A stretch of DNA of 64,000 nucleotides from CADEED01 sp035765415 (GCA_035765415.1 DASTXR010000086.1:1-64000); one strand, 5' to 3'. Positions 26,280 to 35,658 are shown, counted from the stretch's first letter. Translations and numbers: made by a program. Notes: a model not told the origin generated them from the sequence alone.

Positions 26280-27332
26280 TCAGCGGCGGTCACGCTCCTG
26301 CTCCCGCCGGATCTGCCTCATCCGGGCGTAGCCCACGAGTTTCTTGGCGGGTTCATCCCAGAAGCGGAATTTCAGGGACTTGAGGCTCGAAAACAGCGTG
26401 ATGGGCTGCACCTGCTGGAAGACCGGATCGGCCTCGTGGCACCTCTGCAGATTGTAGTTAGGAATCTGCGGGCTCAGATGGTGGATGTGGTGGAACCCGA
26501 TGTTGCCGGAGAACCATTGAAGGACGCGTGGGAGCTTGTAGTAGGAGCTGCCCCGCAGCGCGGCAGCGGTGTAGTCCCATTGCTCATCGCGCTCCCAGTA
26601 GGCGTCTTCGAACTGGTGCTGGATGTAAAAGAGCCAGATGCCGGTGGCGCCGGCCACCATCCACGCCACGGTCTGCAACAGCAGGTACGCGCCGAGCCCG
26701 AACAGCCAGCTCATGACAGCGGCGACGCAAAACAGCGCGAAGTTCATCCACCATACGGAACGGCGTTCGCGCGCGCTGGCAGTGGACGACGCGAACCGCT
26801 GGCGGAACAGGAACACGTACAGAGGCGCGATGACGAACAACACGAACGGGTTGCGCACGAAGCGATAGGAGAAGCGTTTCCACCGCGAAGAATCCAGGTA
26901 TTCCTGCACGGTCATCGTCCAGACATCGCCGACGCCGCGTTTGTCGAGATGTCCGGAAGTGCCGTGGTGGATGCCGTGTTGCCAGCGCCAGTGGTAGTAA
27001 GGCGTGAACGTGAGGATGCCGGCGATGAACCCGACGAGGGCATTGGCCCAGTGGGACTTGAAGAAGGAGCCGTGGCCGCAGTCGTGGAAGAAGATGAAGA
27101 CGCGCACCAGCAGGGTGCCGGCCAGCATGGCCAGCGGAATCGCCAGCCACAGCGAGATCTCCTTGACGTGATACATCAGGAACCAGAGCAGCACGTAGGG
27201 CACGATCGTGTTGAAGATCTGCCACATTGCGCGTGCGGTCGATGGCCGCTGGTATTGCGTGAGGATTGCCCGCAGGCGCTTCCGCTCATCCGGCGCGGTG
27301 TCGCCAGCGGGACTTGGAGGTTTCGCTGTCAT
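26280..27332 (-). CDS. Membrane fatty acid desaturase
   Basis: 350 residues from the ATG at 27332; an upstream ATG at 27386 would add 18 residues of poor quality. The three histidine boxes of membrane desaturases are present: HDCGHGS (near 85), HWRWQHGIHHG (near 120) and FHHIHHL (near 285), with hydrophobic pairs around 35-80 and 175-225. It introduces a double bond into acyl chains of membrane lipids using oxygen and a di-iron centre. It is a single-gene unit between the kinase at 27430 and the ferritin-katE operon, all on the minus strand. Regiochemistry is unknown. Confidence 0.9.
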   Translation of the reverse strand: MTAKPPSPAGDTAPDERKRLRAILTQYQRPSTARAMWQIFNTIVPYVLLWFLMYHVKEISLWLAIPLAMLAGTLLVRVFIFFHDCGHGSFFKSHWANALVGFIAGILTFTPYYHWRWQHGIHHGTSGHLDKRGVGDVWTMTVQEYLDSSRWKRFSYRFVRNPFVLFVIAPLYVFLFRQRFASSTASARERRSVWWMNFALFCVAAVMSWLFGLGAYLLLQTVAWMVAGATGIWLFYIQHQFEDAYWERDEQWDYTAAALRGSSYYKLPRVLQWFSGNIGFHHIHHLSPQIPNYNLQRCHEADPVFQQVQPITLFSSLKSLKFRFWDEPAKKLVGYARMRQIRREQERDRR

Positions 27333-27429
27333 GCAATATGCGCGGAATCGTGGCACCCGAAAACCGGCGCCGCTATCGGACGCCATCCCGTCATCTGGCG
27401 GCGATCGTCGGTTTCTTCAGAACCCGGGG

Positions 27430-30400
27430 CTAGGGGCGCGCGGCCAGTTTCGCGGCGAGTTCCAGCAACCGGTCCGGATCCACGGGCTTCGGCACGTGCT
27501 CATCGTAGCCGGCGTCGAGCGCCTGCTGGCGATCTTCGGGCCGCGCGAAAGCGGTGACCGCGAGCGCGGCGATCCTGCCATTGGTCTCGCGCGCCCGGAT
27601 TTCGCGCATGAACGCATAACCGTCCTCGCCCGGCAGCCCGATGTCGCTGATGATGAGACGCGGCCGGCGCATTTCGAGGGCCTCGCGCGCCTGCGCCGCC
27701 GATTCGACGGCGCGCACTTTGGCGCCGCGTTCCTGCAGCAGCCTTTGCATGACCTCGCGTGCATTGCTTTCGTCTTCTACGAGCAGGATTTCCACGTCAT
27801 CGAGCTGGTCGCCTATGTCGAACGCGCGGGCTTCGCCCGAGTCGTCAGCGCCCGCGTATACGGGCAGCGGCAGCTCGACCCGGAACGTGGAACCCTGGCC
27901 GTCGCCCTCGCTGAAGACCGTAATCGTTCCGCCGTGTAATTCCACGATCTGTTTGGCGATGGCCAGCCCCAGCCCGAGACCGCCATGCGCGCGCGCCGCG
28001 CCCACCTCAGCCTGGCGAAAGCGGTCGAACACATGCGGCAGGAATTCGCGCTTGATGCCAACGCCCGTGTCCACCACTTCGATCGTCACCATGGCGCCGT
28101 CGCGCCGCGCGGCAACGCTGACGCTGCCGCCCTGGGGCGTGAACTTCACGGCGTTGCTCAGCAGGTTCCAGATCACCTGCTGCAGGCGCCCGGGATCGGC
28201 GCGCACCACGCCCAGGTCGCTGGCAGCGCGCGAGCTCAGGCGGATTCCCCGCGCAGTTGCCACGGGCTCGACGGCTTCGACGGCGCCCTTGACGACATTG
28301 GCCAGCTGCGTTTCGTGCAACGCCAGCTTGAGCTTGCCGGAGGCGATACGTGACACGTCGAACAGATCGTCGATGACCTGTTGTTGCGCGACGGCGGCGC
28401 GAGTGATCATTTCCAGGCCATCGGCGCGATCCTTGGGCGGAAGCTTTTCGTTGGCGAGCATTCGCGTCCACAGCCGGATGGTGTTGAGCGGCGTGCGCAG
28501 CTCGTGACTCACCACCGCGATGAATTCGTCCTTGGCGCGGTTGGCTTCTTCGGCATGCGCCGATGCGCGTTCGGCCGCGGCCATCGCCGCCTTGAGACGG
28601 TCTTCGGTGACCTTGGCCTCGGTGTTGTCGCGCATGATCTTCACGAGCCCGGTCACCGCTCCCGAAGGCGCTGTCATCCTGGCCATGACGCCGCTCGCCC
28701 AGAAGCGCGACCCGTCCTTGCGCAGGTGCCAGCGCTCATCGGTGGCGCGCCCGGTGTCGAGCGCCTCACGGATCTCGCGCTGCGGGACCTGCGCGAGCCG
28801 GTCTTCGGGAGTGAAGATCGCTTCCGCGGTCTTGCCGATCAGCTCCTTCTCGGTCCACCCGAGCATGCGTTCCGCGCCGCTGTTCCAGCTGACAATCCGA
28901 CCATCGTCATCGAGAGTCATGATGGCGAAATCCATGGCGCTCTCGACCAGCAGACCCAGGCGCTGATTCGCTTCCGCGAGGGCTTCTTCACCCCGCCGGC
29001 GCTGCGTGATGTCGAGGAAGGTGCCGACCACCGCGATGATGGTGCCCTTGGCATTGCGCACAGGTGCAGAGCTGACCGTAAAGACGCGGATGATCTTGTC
29101 GGTGCCGATGACCTCGATCTCTTCGTCGGTGATGGTCTCGCCGGTTGCCAGCGTGCGCGCCAGCGGCCATTCATCCGCGAGGTAGGCCTCGCCGTCGCTG
29201 TGCACACCGCTCAGCGAAGGTTCGAACCGGGTTCCAGCACCGGCCGGAGCCGGCGGCGGCAGGCTCTTGCCGAACAGACTGGACGCCCTGCGATTGGCGT
29301 ACTGCAAGTGGCCGGCAAGCGGGTCGACGATGACGACGGCGGTCGGCATCTGTTCGAGCACGCCCTGCACGCGTTCGTGCGCTTTGCGTACTTCCAGTTC
29401 GCTGCGCTTGCGCGCGCAGATATCCACGAAAGTGATGACCACGCCTTCGATGTGGTTCTCGGAGGTGCGGTACGGCAGCGTGCGTCGCAGGTACCAGCGG
29501 CCACTGTGGCTCTCGATTTCCCGCTCGATGGGCGCCAGGTGTTGCAGGACGGTGCGCACATCCGTCAACAGGTTGTCGTCGGTGAACTTCTGCGCGAGAT
29601 CGGTGACCGGCCGACCGATGTCGGTATCGATGAGCTCCAGCAGGTCGGACACCGCGGGCGTGAAGCGGCGCACGCGCAATTTCGAATCGAGGAACAGGAC
29701 GGCAATGTTGGTGCTGCTCAGCAGGTTCGCGATGTCGTTCGTGGTTGCTTCGAGCTGGCTGATCTTCAGCTGAAGCTGGCCGTTGACGGTAGTCAGTTCT
29801 TCGTTGATGGACTGCAGCTCTTCCTTGCTGGTTTCCAGCTCCTCGTTCGCGCTCTGCAATTCCTCGTTCACCGAAGTGGCTTCTTCGTGTGCGGCCTTGA
29901 GCTCTTCGTTGGTGGCTTCGTAGGCCTCGGTCGCGCTTTGCAGTTCCAGGCGCAACAGGCGCCGTTCTTCGCCCGCGGCCGCGTCATTGCCGCTGGTATC
30001 ACGCACCACGATCTCGGACTGCGACATCAGCGTGCCCGACGCGGGCGGGGAGAAACTCACGCGATAGTAGTCAGGCGCCTTGCTGTGGATGAGCGGCGCG
30101 GCGGTGATGTCCACCTCGCGGCGGCCCGTTTCGTTGCCGGGAACCTGCACGGTGACGGCGGTGTTGTCGCGCATGGCCGCGCGCAGCGCGGTGCGCACGG
30201 GAACGCGCAGCGGAGTACGCAGCAGTTGCAGCAGGTCGCGCGTGGGCTCACCCGCCGGCGGATCGAGAAACTCGCCGGTGGCGCCATGGAAATAGACGAT
30301 GCGATCGGTGCGGTCGACGACCACCGTGGGCGGCCCGTAGTGCTCGAGCAGCGCGCGCTGGATGAACAGCGTGGCGGTGGGGCGCGGCGCATCGGGATTC

Positions 30401-31986
30401 TGCAATGACTCGTTGTAGCGCGCGGTTTCGTCCCGGAGTCGCAGAGAGGGCGTATCCGCGCCTCCCGCGAATCGCAACTGGGCCGCGCCCGTGCGGCGGT
30501 AGATGCGCCACTTCTTGCTGATGACTTCGAACAGATGCTCGGAGCCACTGAACGATTCCGTGTTGCCGAGGAACAGATAGGCGCCGTCGCGCAGTGCGAA
30601 GTGCAACAGCGAGAGGACGCGACGCTGCGTGTCGGGCTCGAGGTAGATGAGCAGGTTGCGGCACGAGCAGATGTCGATGCGCGAGAACGGCGGGTCCCGC
30701 AGCAGGTCCTGCGGCGCGAACACCACCATGTCGCGGATTTCTTTTTTCACGCGAAACGCATGTTCGTCCTTGTCGAAGAACCGTTCGAGCCGCTCGGGTG
30801 TCAAATCCGCTTCGATGCCGCCGGGATATACGCCCGCGCGCGCGAGCGCGAGAGAGCGGTCCGCGGTGTCGGTGGCGAAGATCTTCACGTCGATGTGTTC
30901 GCGGCTCCCCAGCTCTTCGGCGATGAGGATGGCGAGTGTGTAGGCTTCCTCGCCGCTGGCGCAGGCACTGACCCAGCAGCGGATGGTCTGGCCTTCCTGT
31001 TTCGAGGCGATCAACGGCATGATGACGCTGACGCGCAGCGCCTCCCAGGCCTCGGGGTCACGGAAGAATCCCGTGACGTTGATCATGAGGTCGTTGGCCA
31101 GCGCGCCCACTTCGTTGGTGCTGCTGCGCAGGATCGAGGTGTAGTCGGAAAGATTCCGGGTATCCACCAGCCCCATGCGCCTCTGGATGCGGCGAATCAG
31201 CGTCGCTTTCCGATAGCCGACGAAGTCGTGTTTGGTCCTCGTGCGCAGGATGGCCAGAATCTCGCGAAGATGCGCGCGATCGAGTTGCAGTGCATCGTCG
31301 GCGGCCAGCGACGCGCCATCGCCGGTAAACGGATAACGCGCGTATCGCATCAGCATGCCGGGGATATCGCGGGCTTCCAGGACCTGATCCGCGTAACCCG
31401 CATGGATGAGGCTGCGGGGCATGCCGGGAAATGACGCGGACTCGGGCTGCTGGGCGATACAGATGCCGCCCGCCGCCTTGATTGCCTGGGCGCCCGCCGT
31501 TCCATTCGTGCCGGTGCCTGACAAGATGACTGCCACGGCCTTCTCGTTCTGTTCGGCCGCCAGCGATCGGAAGAAATCGTCGACCGGGCGGCGATGGCCG
31601 CGCTGCTCCACGGGTTCGCCGAGCTTCAAGAGGCCGTTTTCCAGTGTGAGTGTGTGACCCGGCGCTATGACGAAGGCCTGGTTGGGCTCCACCTTCGTGC
31701 CGTCTTCGATTTCCCTGACCGGAATACGCGCTTTCCTCGAGAGGATTTCGCTGAGCAGGCTGGTGTGATCGGGCGACAGGTGCTGCACGACCACGTAGGC
31801 CAGGCCGCTGTCGGCAGGAACGTTTTCGAAGAACTCTTCGAGCGCCTGCAGGCCGCCTGCGGAGGCGCCGATGCCCACGACGTGGAAGGGGAGAGAGGCG
31901 CTGCTGGCCGGGTTGGTCGGATCCACACTCTGATTGGGCGGATTCACCGCCGGCTCATTGCCGGGTGTCTTCTGATCGTTCACCAC
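27430..31986 (-). CDS. CheB/CheR-fused PAS hybrid histidine kinase with receiver
   Basis: 1518 residues. Order: CheB-like esterase (35-220), CheR N-terminal and SAM-dependent methyltransferase domains (about 225-500, WVSACASGEEAYT), a Glu/Leu-rich coiled coil (about 665-745), three PAS domains (about 745-1110), HisKA with acceptor His in VVSHELRTPLNT (near 1160), HATPase (GLGLGLAIAKQIVELHGG), and a receiver (DIGLPGEDG) at the end. In CheB the catalytic Ser42 and His69 are kept, but the usual Asp in SGTGxDG is Asn161. Such soluble proteins join chemotaxis-type methylation to kinase signalling; the cue and target are unknown. No cognate regulator is adjacent. A short inverted repeat lies before its start. 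Confidence 0.92.
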   Translation of the reverse strand: MVNDQKTPGNEPAVNPPNQSVDPTNPASSASLPFHVVGIGASAGGLQALEEFFENVPADSGLAYVVVQHLSPDHTSLLSEILSRKARIPVREIEDGTKVEPNQAFVIAPGHTLTLENGLLKLGEPVEQRGHRRPVDDFFRSLAAEQNEKAVAVILSGTGTNGTAGAQAIKAAGGICIAQQPESASFPGMPRSLIHAGYADQVLEARDIPGMLMRYARYPFTGDGASLAADDALQLDRAHLREILAILRTRTKHDFVGYRKATLIRRIQRRMGLVDTRNLSDYTSILRSSTNEVGALANDLMINVTGFFRDPEAWEALRVSVIMPLIASKQEGQTIRCWVSACASGEEAYTLAILIAEELGSREHIDVKIFATDTADRSLALARAGVYPGGIEADLTPERLERFFDKDEHAFRVKKEIRDMVVFAPQDLLRDPPFSRIDICSCRNLLIYLEPDTQRRVLSLLHFALRDGAYLFLGNTESFSGSEHLFEVISKKWRIYRRTGAAQLRFAGGADTPSLRLRDETARYNESLQNPDAPRPTATLFIQRALLEHYGPPTVVVDRTDRIVYFHGATGEFLDPPAGEPTRDLLQLLRTPLRVPVRTALRAAMRDNTAVTVQVPGNETGRREVDITAAPLIHSKAPDYYRVSFSPPASGTLMSQSEIVVRDTSGNDAAAGEERRLLRLELQSATEAYEATNEELKAAHEEATSVNEELQSANEELETSKEELQSINEELTTVNGQLQLKISQLEATTNDIANLLSSTNIAVLFLDSKLRVRRFTPAVSDLLELIDTDIGRPVTDLAQKFTDDNLLTDVRTVLQHLAPIEREIESHSGRWYLRRTLPYRTSENHIEGVVITFVDICARKRSELEVRKAHERVQGVLEQMPTAVVIVDPLAGHLQYANRRASSLFGKSLPPPAPAGAGTRFEPSLSGVHSDGEAYLADEWPLARTLATGETITDEEIEVIGTDKIIRVFTVSSAPVRNAKGTIIAVVGTFLDITQRRRGEEALAEANQRLGLLVESAMDFAIMTLDDDGRIVSWNSGAERMLGWTEKELIGKTAEAIFTPEDRLAQVPQREIREALDTGRATDERWHLRKDGSRFWASGVMARMTAPSGAVTGLVKIMRDNTEAKVTEDRLKAAMAAAERASAHAEEANRAKDEFIAVVSHELRTPLNTIRLWTRMLANEKLPPKDRADGLEMITRAAVAQQQVIDDLFDVSRIASGKLKLALHETQLANVVKGAVEAVEPVATARGIRLSSRAASDLGVVRADPGRLQQVIWNLLSNAVKFTPQGGSVSVAARRDGAMVTIEVVDTGVGIKREFLPHVFDRFRQAEVGAARAHGGLGLGLAIAKQIVELHGGTITVFSEGDGQGSTFRVELPLPVYAGADDSGEARAFDIGDQLDDVEILLVEDESNAREVMQRLLQERGAKVRAVESAAQAREALEMRRPRLIISDIGLPGEDGYAFMREIRARETNGRIAALAVTAFARPEDRQQALDAGYDEHVPKPVDPDRLLELAAKLAARP

Positions 31987-32000
31987 CGCTCCGTCGGGGG

Positions 32001-32020
32001 ACGTCTGGTCCAGGAGACGT
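32001..32020. promoter_or_regulatory. Inverted repeat in the leader of the CheB/CheR kinase gene
   Basis: ACGTCT and AGACGT form a perfect 6-base inverted repeat around an 8-base spacer, 15 bases before the minus-strand ATG at 31986. It could be an operator or an RNA hairpin near the ribosome site. The rest of 31987-32156 shows no other clear signal. Confidence 0.3.
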
Positions 32021-32156
32021 CGGTGCTTGAATTGAGATTTCCTGGGAAGGGCGGAGTGTAAGACTAACCGGCAGAAAAGACTGTCGGATTTGCGCGTGGA
32101 TTCCTGCGTGGCGGCGCGCCCAGTCGCCCTAGGTATGTTTCGGCGTTAACGCGTTT

Positions 32157-32474
32157 TCAGAAGCCCAGAAGAAGAAAATCCAGGGCGGCGAGGATAGCGG
32201 TGCGCTGATCCGCCAGGCTGCCGGTGGCGGGACCAAGCTCGTTAGTTGCCACGCCAGCAAGCTGCGGAGTAACCAGCACGTAAGAGACGCCTTCGAACTG
32301 GAGCAGGGGCGTCAACTGGCTTACCGGCCTCTTTGTGAGGGCTGCAATCTTGCTGAGTGGAATCACAACCCTTGTCTGAAGCTCATCGAGAAGATCAGAT
32401 TGAACATCAACGAGTAGAGGAAAGGTTGCCTTGCTGCGCGCATTCACATTTCGGAATACGGTGAACTGGGCCAA
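32157..32474 (-). CDS. ccdB: CcdB-type toxin (gyrase inhibitor family)
   Basis: 105 residues, normal CcdB length, matching the family through FTVFRN, FPLLVDVQSDLLD, RVVIPLSKI and the C-terminal DFLLLGF. F-plasmid CcdB traps DNA gyrase through its last residues Trp99-Gly100-Ile101; here they read Leu-Gly-Phe, so the key tryptophan is missing, as in several chromosomal copies. It begins with TTG at 32474, the base after the ccdA TGA, so its translation depends on ccdA. Base composition is lower in GC than the neighbours, which suggests acquisition. Confidence 0.88.
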   Translation of the reverse strand: MAQFTVFRNVNARSKATFPLLVDVQSDLLDELQTRVVIPLSKIAALTKRPVSQLTPLLQFEGVSYVLVTPQLAGVATNELGPATGSLADQRTAILAALDFLLLGF

Positions 32475-32723
32475 TCAAAAGCTCCGGACGTCGTCCGAAA
32501 ACGTCCCGTGTTTCTCAACGTGTTGGTTGTAAGCCGCAATTGCATCGCGGTTTTCCTGGCGCCACTTCTTGCGCTTCACCTTGGCCAGTTCTTCCGTCAA
32601 TGCCCTTTCGAGTGCAGCGGAAAGATTTATGCCGGCTTCTCGCGCGGCGGCGAGCAGATCGCTGCGAACACTGACGTTGGTAGCGCGCTTGGAAGTCGTG
32701 GTTCGAGATTTCGGGCGAGACAT
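32475..32723 (-). CDS. ccdA: CcdA-type antitoxin
   Basis: 82 residues from the ATG at 32723; longer frames to 32789 cross the operator region. The N-terminus (RATNVSVRSDLLAAAREAGI) is the ribbon-helix-helix DNA-binding part and the C-terminus (WRQENRDAIAAYNQHVEKHG) is the CcdB-binding tail; ENR.AI..YN..V is the CcdA signature. It neutralises the toxin and represses the operon. Three TGCGCA palindromes lie just upstream. The pair sits between the CheB/CheR kinase and the DUF2182 gene. Confidence 0.9.
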   Translation of the reverse strand: MSRPKSRTTTSKRATNVSVRSDLLAAAREAGINLSAALERALTEELAKVKRKKWRQENRDAIAAYNQHVEKHGTFSDDVRSF

Positions 32724-32738
32724 GGGGCCTCCGACTGA

Positions 32739-32781
32739 TGCGCAGAACCTAGCACACGAGTATGCGCATCGGAAGTGCGCA
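32739..32781. promoter_or_regulatory. Candidate CcdA operator: three TGCGCA palindromes
   Basis: TGCGCA occurs at 32739-32744, 32763-32768 (within the 8-base palindrome ATGCGCAT) and 32776-32781, all within 60 bases of the ccdA start. Ribbon-helix-helix antitoxins bind repeated short palindromes, so this is the likely autoregulatory region. The assignment is by position and repetition only. Confidence 0.45.
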
Positions 32782-32810
32782 TTATTCAATGGATCGTGCA
32801 GTTTTCCGGA

Positions 32811-33590
32811 TCAAGGCCCGACGACGCGAGCGATCGTCCACAGCCCAGCGGCGACGGCGATTGCACCTGAGCCTTTTGCCACATATTCGCAGGCCGGTGC
32901 GAGGCGTTCCGCAACGGTTGCCAGAGTGATGACCCCCATCGCGCGCAGGTCCATGACTCCGATGACGAGCAGGACAGCGGTCAGGCCGGCGCAGCAGCGG
33001 ACACAGGCGAGGCCGAGTCGCAGCCCGTGGCGCCAGGCCGTTGCGGCGTCCGCGGGCTTCGAACATAGGTGCGTCGTTCGGCAGCAGGTTAGCTGACGCG
33101 CCTTCCAGGCGGTGAACTGCAGCAGGCCTGCGATCATCACCACCAATCCCGAGACGACGGGAACGGCGCGCGACACGGCCGGCACACGCATCGCGATTTC
33201 CGCAAGCCCGAGTCCCACGGGATACGCCGCCGCCCCGCATGACGCCCAAACGGCGAAATAACCCGCGCCCACGATAGTAGTTAGCCAGGCGGATCGCCTG
33301 TCATCACCGCTGGTCACGGCCTCCCGATAACGCGACAGCATGGGCACCAGCACCGGCAGCATCATCGCCACCATCATCACGCACCACATGCCGAGAAACG
33401 TGGCGGCGGCGCCGGGCCATGTCTGGCCCGGCATCCGCATCCACGTCATCGACATGGTCCAGCCGCCCGGCATTTGCATGCCGGGCATGGTCGACATGGA
33501 TCCACACCAGACGACAGTCGTCGCGGCGCTGGCGGCGAACAACACCGCCGACACGCCAAGCAGTCCACGATGTGCGGCGATGTTGCTCAC
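32811..33590 (-). CDS. DUF2182 integral membrane protein
   Basis: 259 residues with about six hydrophobic segments. The Met-rich front (CGSMSTMPGMQMPGGWTM) and the TM segment FLGMWCVMMVAMMLPVLVPM are the marks of the DUF2182 family, predicted metal-binding membrane proteins often found next to DUF1326 or DUF899 genes. Methionine and cysteine clusters (LTCCRTTHLC, CVRCC) could bind copper or another soft metal; the function is not established. Its start overlaps the stop of the DUF899 gene by 4 bases (ATGA), so they form an operon on the minus strand. Confidence 0.85.
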   Translation of the reverse strand: MSNIAAHRGLLGVSAVLFAASAATTVVWCGSMSTMPGMQMPGGWTMSMTWMRMPGQTWPGAAATFLGMWCVMMVAMMLPVLVPMLSRYREAVTSGDDRRSAWLTTIVGAGYFAVWASCGAAAYPVGLGLAEIAMRVPAVSRAVPVVSGLVVMIAGLLQFTAWKARQLTCCRTTHLCSKPADAATAWRHGLRLGLACVRCCAGLTAVLLVIGVMDLRAMGVITLATVAERLAPACEYVAKGSGAIAVAAGLWTIARVVGP

Positions 33591-34354
33591 GCCGCGGCGT
33601 ACTCATCGTGGCGCTTCCACCAGATTCCCGACTCGTTGCGGCCGCGCGGTGCGCGGTCTAACCACTGGTAAGCGCCCCACAGCCCGTCGAGCCCGCGCGC
33701 ATAGGTGGAGTAGGTGTGATAGATCACGCCGTCCTCCATGGCGAACGCGCTGAGGCCCGGCCGGTCGCGCGTGAACGTGGCCCAGTCGGTGCCGCAGCCA
33801 GCGGCGAACTTGACGAGTGTCTCGGGAACCTGCGTGGTCTGGTCCATGGGATGGCCAGCGCGCTCGTAGTTGTATTCGATGCTGCCCGCGCGCTGCTGCT
33901 CTTCCGTGAACGCGATGTTGAAGTCGTAGTTGAAGTCCGAGCCGTTCGACGATGCCCAGGGGAAAGTCCAGCCCATGCGACGTTTGTAGGCCTGGAGCTT
34001 TGTCAGCGGCGCGCGCGACACTGCCGAGAGAGCAACGTCGTGGTTCGCCAGGTGTACCGCGAACCCTTCGAAGCCGTCCGCGATCATGGAGCAGGATGGG
34101 CATCCGGCCTTGAAGTCGGGCCCGAACATGAAGTGATAGACGAGGAGCTGCGAGCGGCCGCGGAACAGATCCTTGAGCGTGCCTGCGCCCGCGTCGGTGT
34201 CGAATCGGTACTCCTTATCTATGCGGACCCAGGGCAGGGCCTGGCGCTGTTTTGCCAGCTCGTCGCTGCGGCGTGTGAGTTCCTTCTCGGACTTGAGGAG
34301 CTCGATGCGAGCGTCGAGCCATTGCTGTCGTGTCCCGGTTTTGTGAGTCATCAC
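33587..34354 (-). CDS. DUF899 thioredoxin-like protein
   Basis: 255 residues. The start (TGTRQQWLDARIELLKSEKE), LPWVRIDKEYRF and the dithiol segment KAGCPSCSMIADGF are diagnostic for the DUF899 family, which has a thioredoxin-like fold with a CPSC motif near 93-96. Its role is unknown; redox or thiol-linked reactions are plausible. It lies first in an operon with the DUF2182 gene and is divergent from the TPR/winged-helix regulator at 34435, a layout that suggests the regulator controls it. No signal peptide. Confidence 0.88.
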   Translation of the reverse strand: MMTHKTGTRQQWLDARIELLKSEKELTRRSDELAKQRQALPWVRIDKEYRFDTDAGAGTLKDLFRGRSQLLVYHFMFGPDFKAGCPSCSMIADGFEGFAVHLANHDVALSAVSRAPLTKLQAYKRRMGWTFPWASSNGSDFNYDFNIAFTEEQQRAGSIEYNYERAGHPMDQTTQVPETLVKFAAGCGTDWATFTRDRPGLSAFAMEDGVIYHTYSTYARGLDGLWGAYQWLDRAPRGRNESGIWWKRHDEYAAA

Positions 34355-34434
34355 TCGTCTCCGTCGTGTGGGTGATGCGTTAGCCTAGGGCGCAGGCTTC
34401 GGACGGTGGGAGTGACAAGTTTGTCGGGATTGCG

Positions 34435-35649
34435 ATGGATTCATTGATCAATGCGGCGGGCCGCGCGCTGGCCGCGGGCGATCCGCTGGGCGCTCTCAAA
34501 CTCGTGGCATTGCGCGACGATCCGCCGGCGCTCGCGCTGCGCGGCATCGCGATGGCGCAACTCGGCGACTTCGTGAAAGCCAAAGCCTTGCTTCGCAACG
34601 CGGTGCGCGGGTTCGGAGTGAAAGCGCCGCTGGCGCGTGCGCGTTGCGTGGTCGCGCAGGCCGAAGTGGCGCTGGCATCGCGCGACCTCGCATTTCCCGC
34701 AAAGACGCTGGAGGCAGCGCGCGCCACGCTGCAAGAGCATGGCGATTCCGCGAACGCCGCGCACGCGCGTTATCTCGAAGTGCGCCGGCTGCTGCTCATT
34801 GGGCGGCTCGCGGACGCGGAGCGCGCGTTGGCGCAGATCCCATCGGCGTTGCCGCCCGCATTGCGGGCTGCGCACGAGCTGGTGATCGCGGGCATTGCGA
34901 TACGGCGCATCCGCACGAAGGACGCACACGCGGCGCTGATGCGTGCCGAGCTGGCTGCGCGCGAAGCGGGAATTCCCGCGCTGTGGGCCGAAGTCGACGG
35001 TGCGCTGCGGGTGTTGCACACGCTTGCCGCGCGGCGCATTGCCAATGGCGAGGACAAGCCGCTCAAGCTCGAAGAAGTGGAAGCGCTGCTCGCGTCCAGC
35101 GCTTTCGTCGTGGATGCGTGTCGCCTCACGGTTCGTCGCGCCGCCACCGTGATTCCGCTCGGCAAACGTCCGGTGTTGTTCACGCTCGTGCGCGCGCTGG
35201 CGGAAGCGTGGCCCGGGGACGTCTCGCGCGATGCGCTCGTGGCACGCGCCTTTCGTTTGAAGCTGGCGGACGAATCGCATCGCGCGCGGCTGCGCGTGGA
35301 AATCGGCAGGTTGCGGCGCATGCTTCGACCGCTCGCCGAGGTCACCGCGACCCAACAAGGTTTCGCGCTGAGGACCCGTGCACGCGAAGTCGTGGTGCTC
35401 GCGCTGCCCGTGGAAGAAGAGTACGCACAGGTTCTGGCGCTGTTATCCGACGGCGAAGCCTGGTCGAGCTCGGCGTTGGGGATGGCGCTGGGCACCAGCC
35501 AGCGTACCGTGCAGCGCGCGCTCGACGAACTCGCCGTCGCGGGGAAAGTGCAGTCCTTCGGGCGCGGCCGCGCGAAGCGCTGGCTGACTCCGCCGCTGCC
35601 CGGATTCACGACGGCATTGTTACTCCCCACCGCGCTGACCTTGGACTAG
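34435..35649 (+). CDS. TPR-like protein with two winged-helix/HTH segments, probable regulator
   Basis: 404 residues. The first about 200 are Ala/Leu-rich helical repeats (LRGIAMAQLGDFVKAKALLR) of TPR type. A winged-helix-like segment (about 240-315: FTLVRALAEAW..VSRDALVARAF..RLRVEIGRLRRMLR) resembles an OmpR C-terminal DNA-binding domain, and a second HTH (about 345-385: SSALGMALGTSQRTVQRALDELAVAG) follows. No receiver or kinase is fused. It is divergent from the DUF899-DUF2182 operon and 9 bases before a small beta-propeller gene; the likely targets are these neighbours. The specific family is not recognised. Confidence 0.7.
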   Translation: MDSLINAAGRALAAGDPLGALKLVALRDDPPALALRGIAMAQLGDFVKAKALLRNAVRGFGVKAPLARARCVVAQAEVALASRDLAFPAKTLEAARATLQEHGDSANAAHARYLEVRRLLLIGRLADAERALAQIPSALPPALRAAHELVIAGIAIRRIRTKDAHAALMRAELAAREAGIPALWAEVDGALRVLHTLAARRIANGEDKPLKLEEVEALLASSAFVVDACRLTVRRAATVIPLGKRPVLFTLVRALAEAWPGDVSRDALVARAFRLKLADESHRARLRVEIGRLRRMLRPLAEVTATQQGFALRTRAREVVVLALPVEEEYAQVLALLSDGEAWSSSALGMALGTSQRTVQRALDELAVAGKVQSFGRGRAKRWLTPPLPGFTTALLLPTALTLD

Positions 35650-35658
35650 CATCGTCGC

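Noticed and set aside
26199..27557. 452-residue plus-strand frame opposite the desaturase
   Set aside because: The desaturase on the minus strand has all three histidine boxes; the plus frame is a shadow.
28381..30408. 675-residue plus-strand frame inside the CheB/CheR kinase gene
   Set aside because: Low-complexity Arg/Gly/Val composition and exact opposition to conserved kinase and PAS coding mark it as a shadow.
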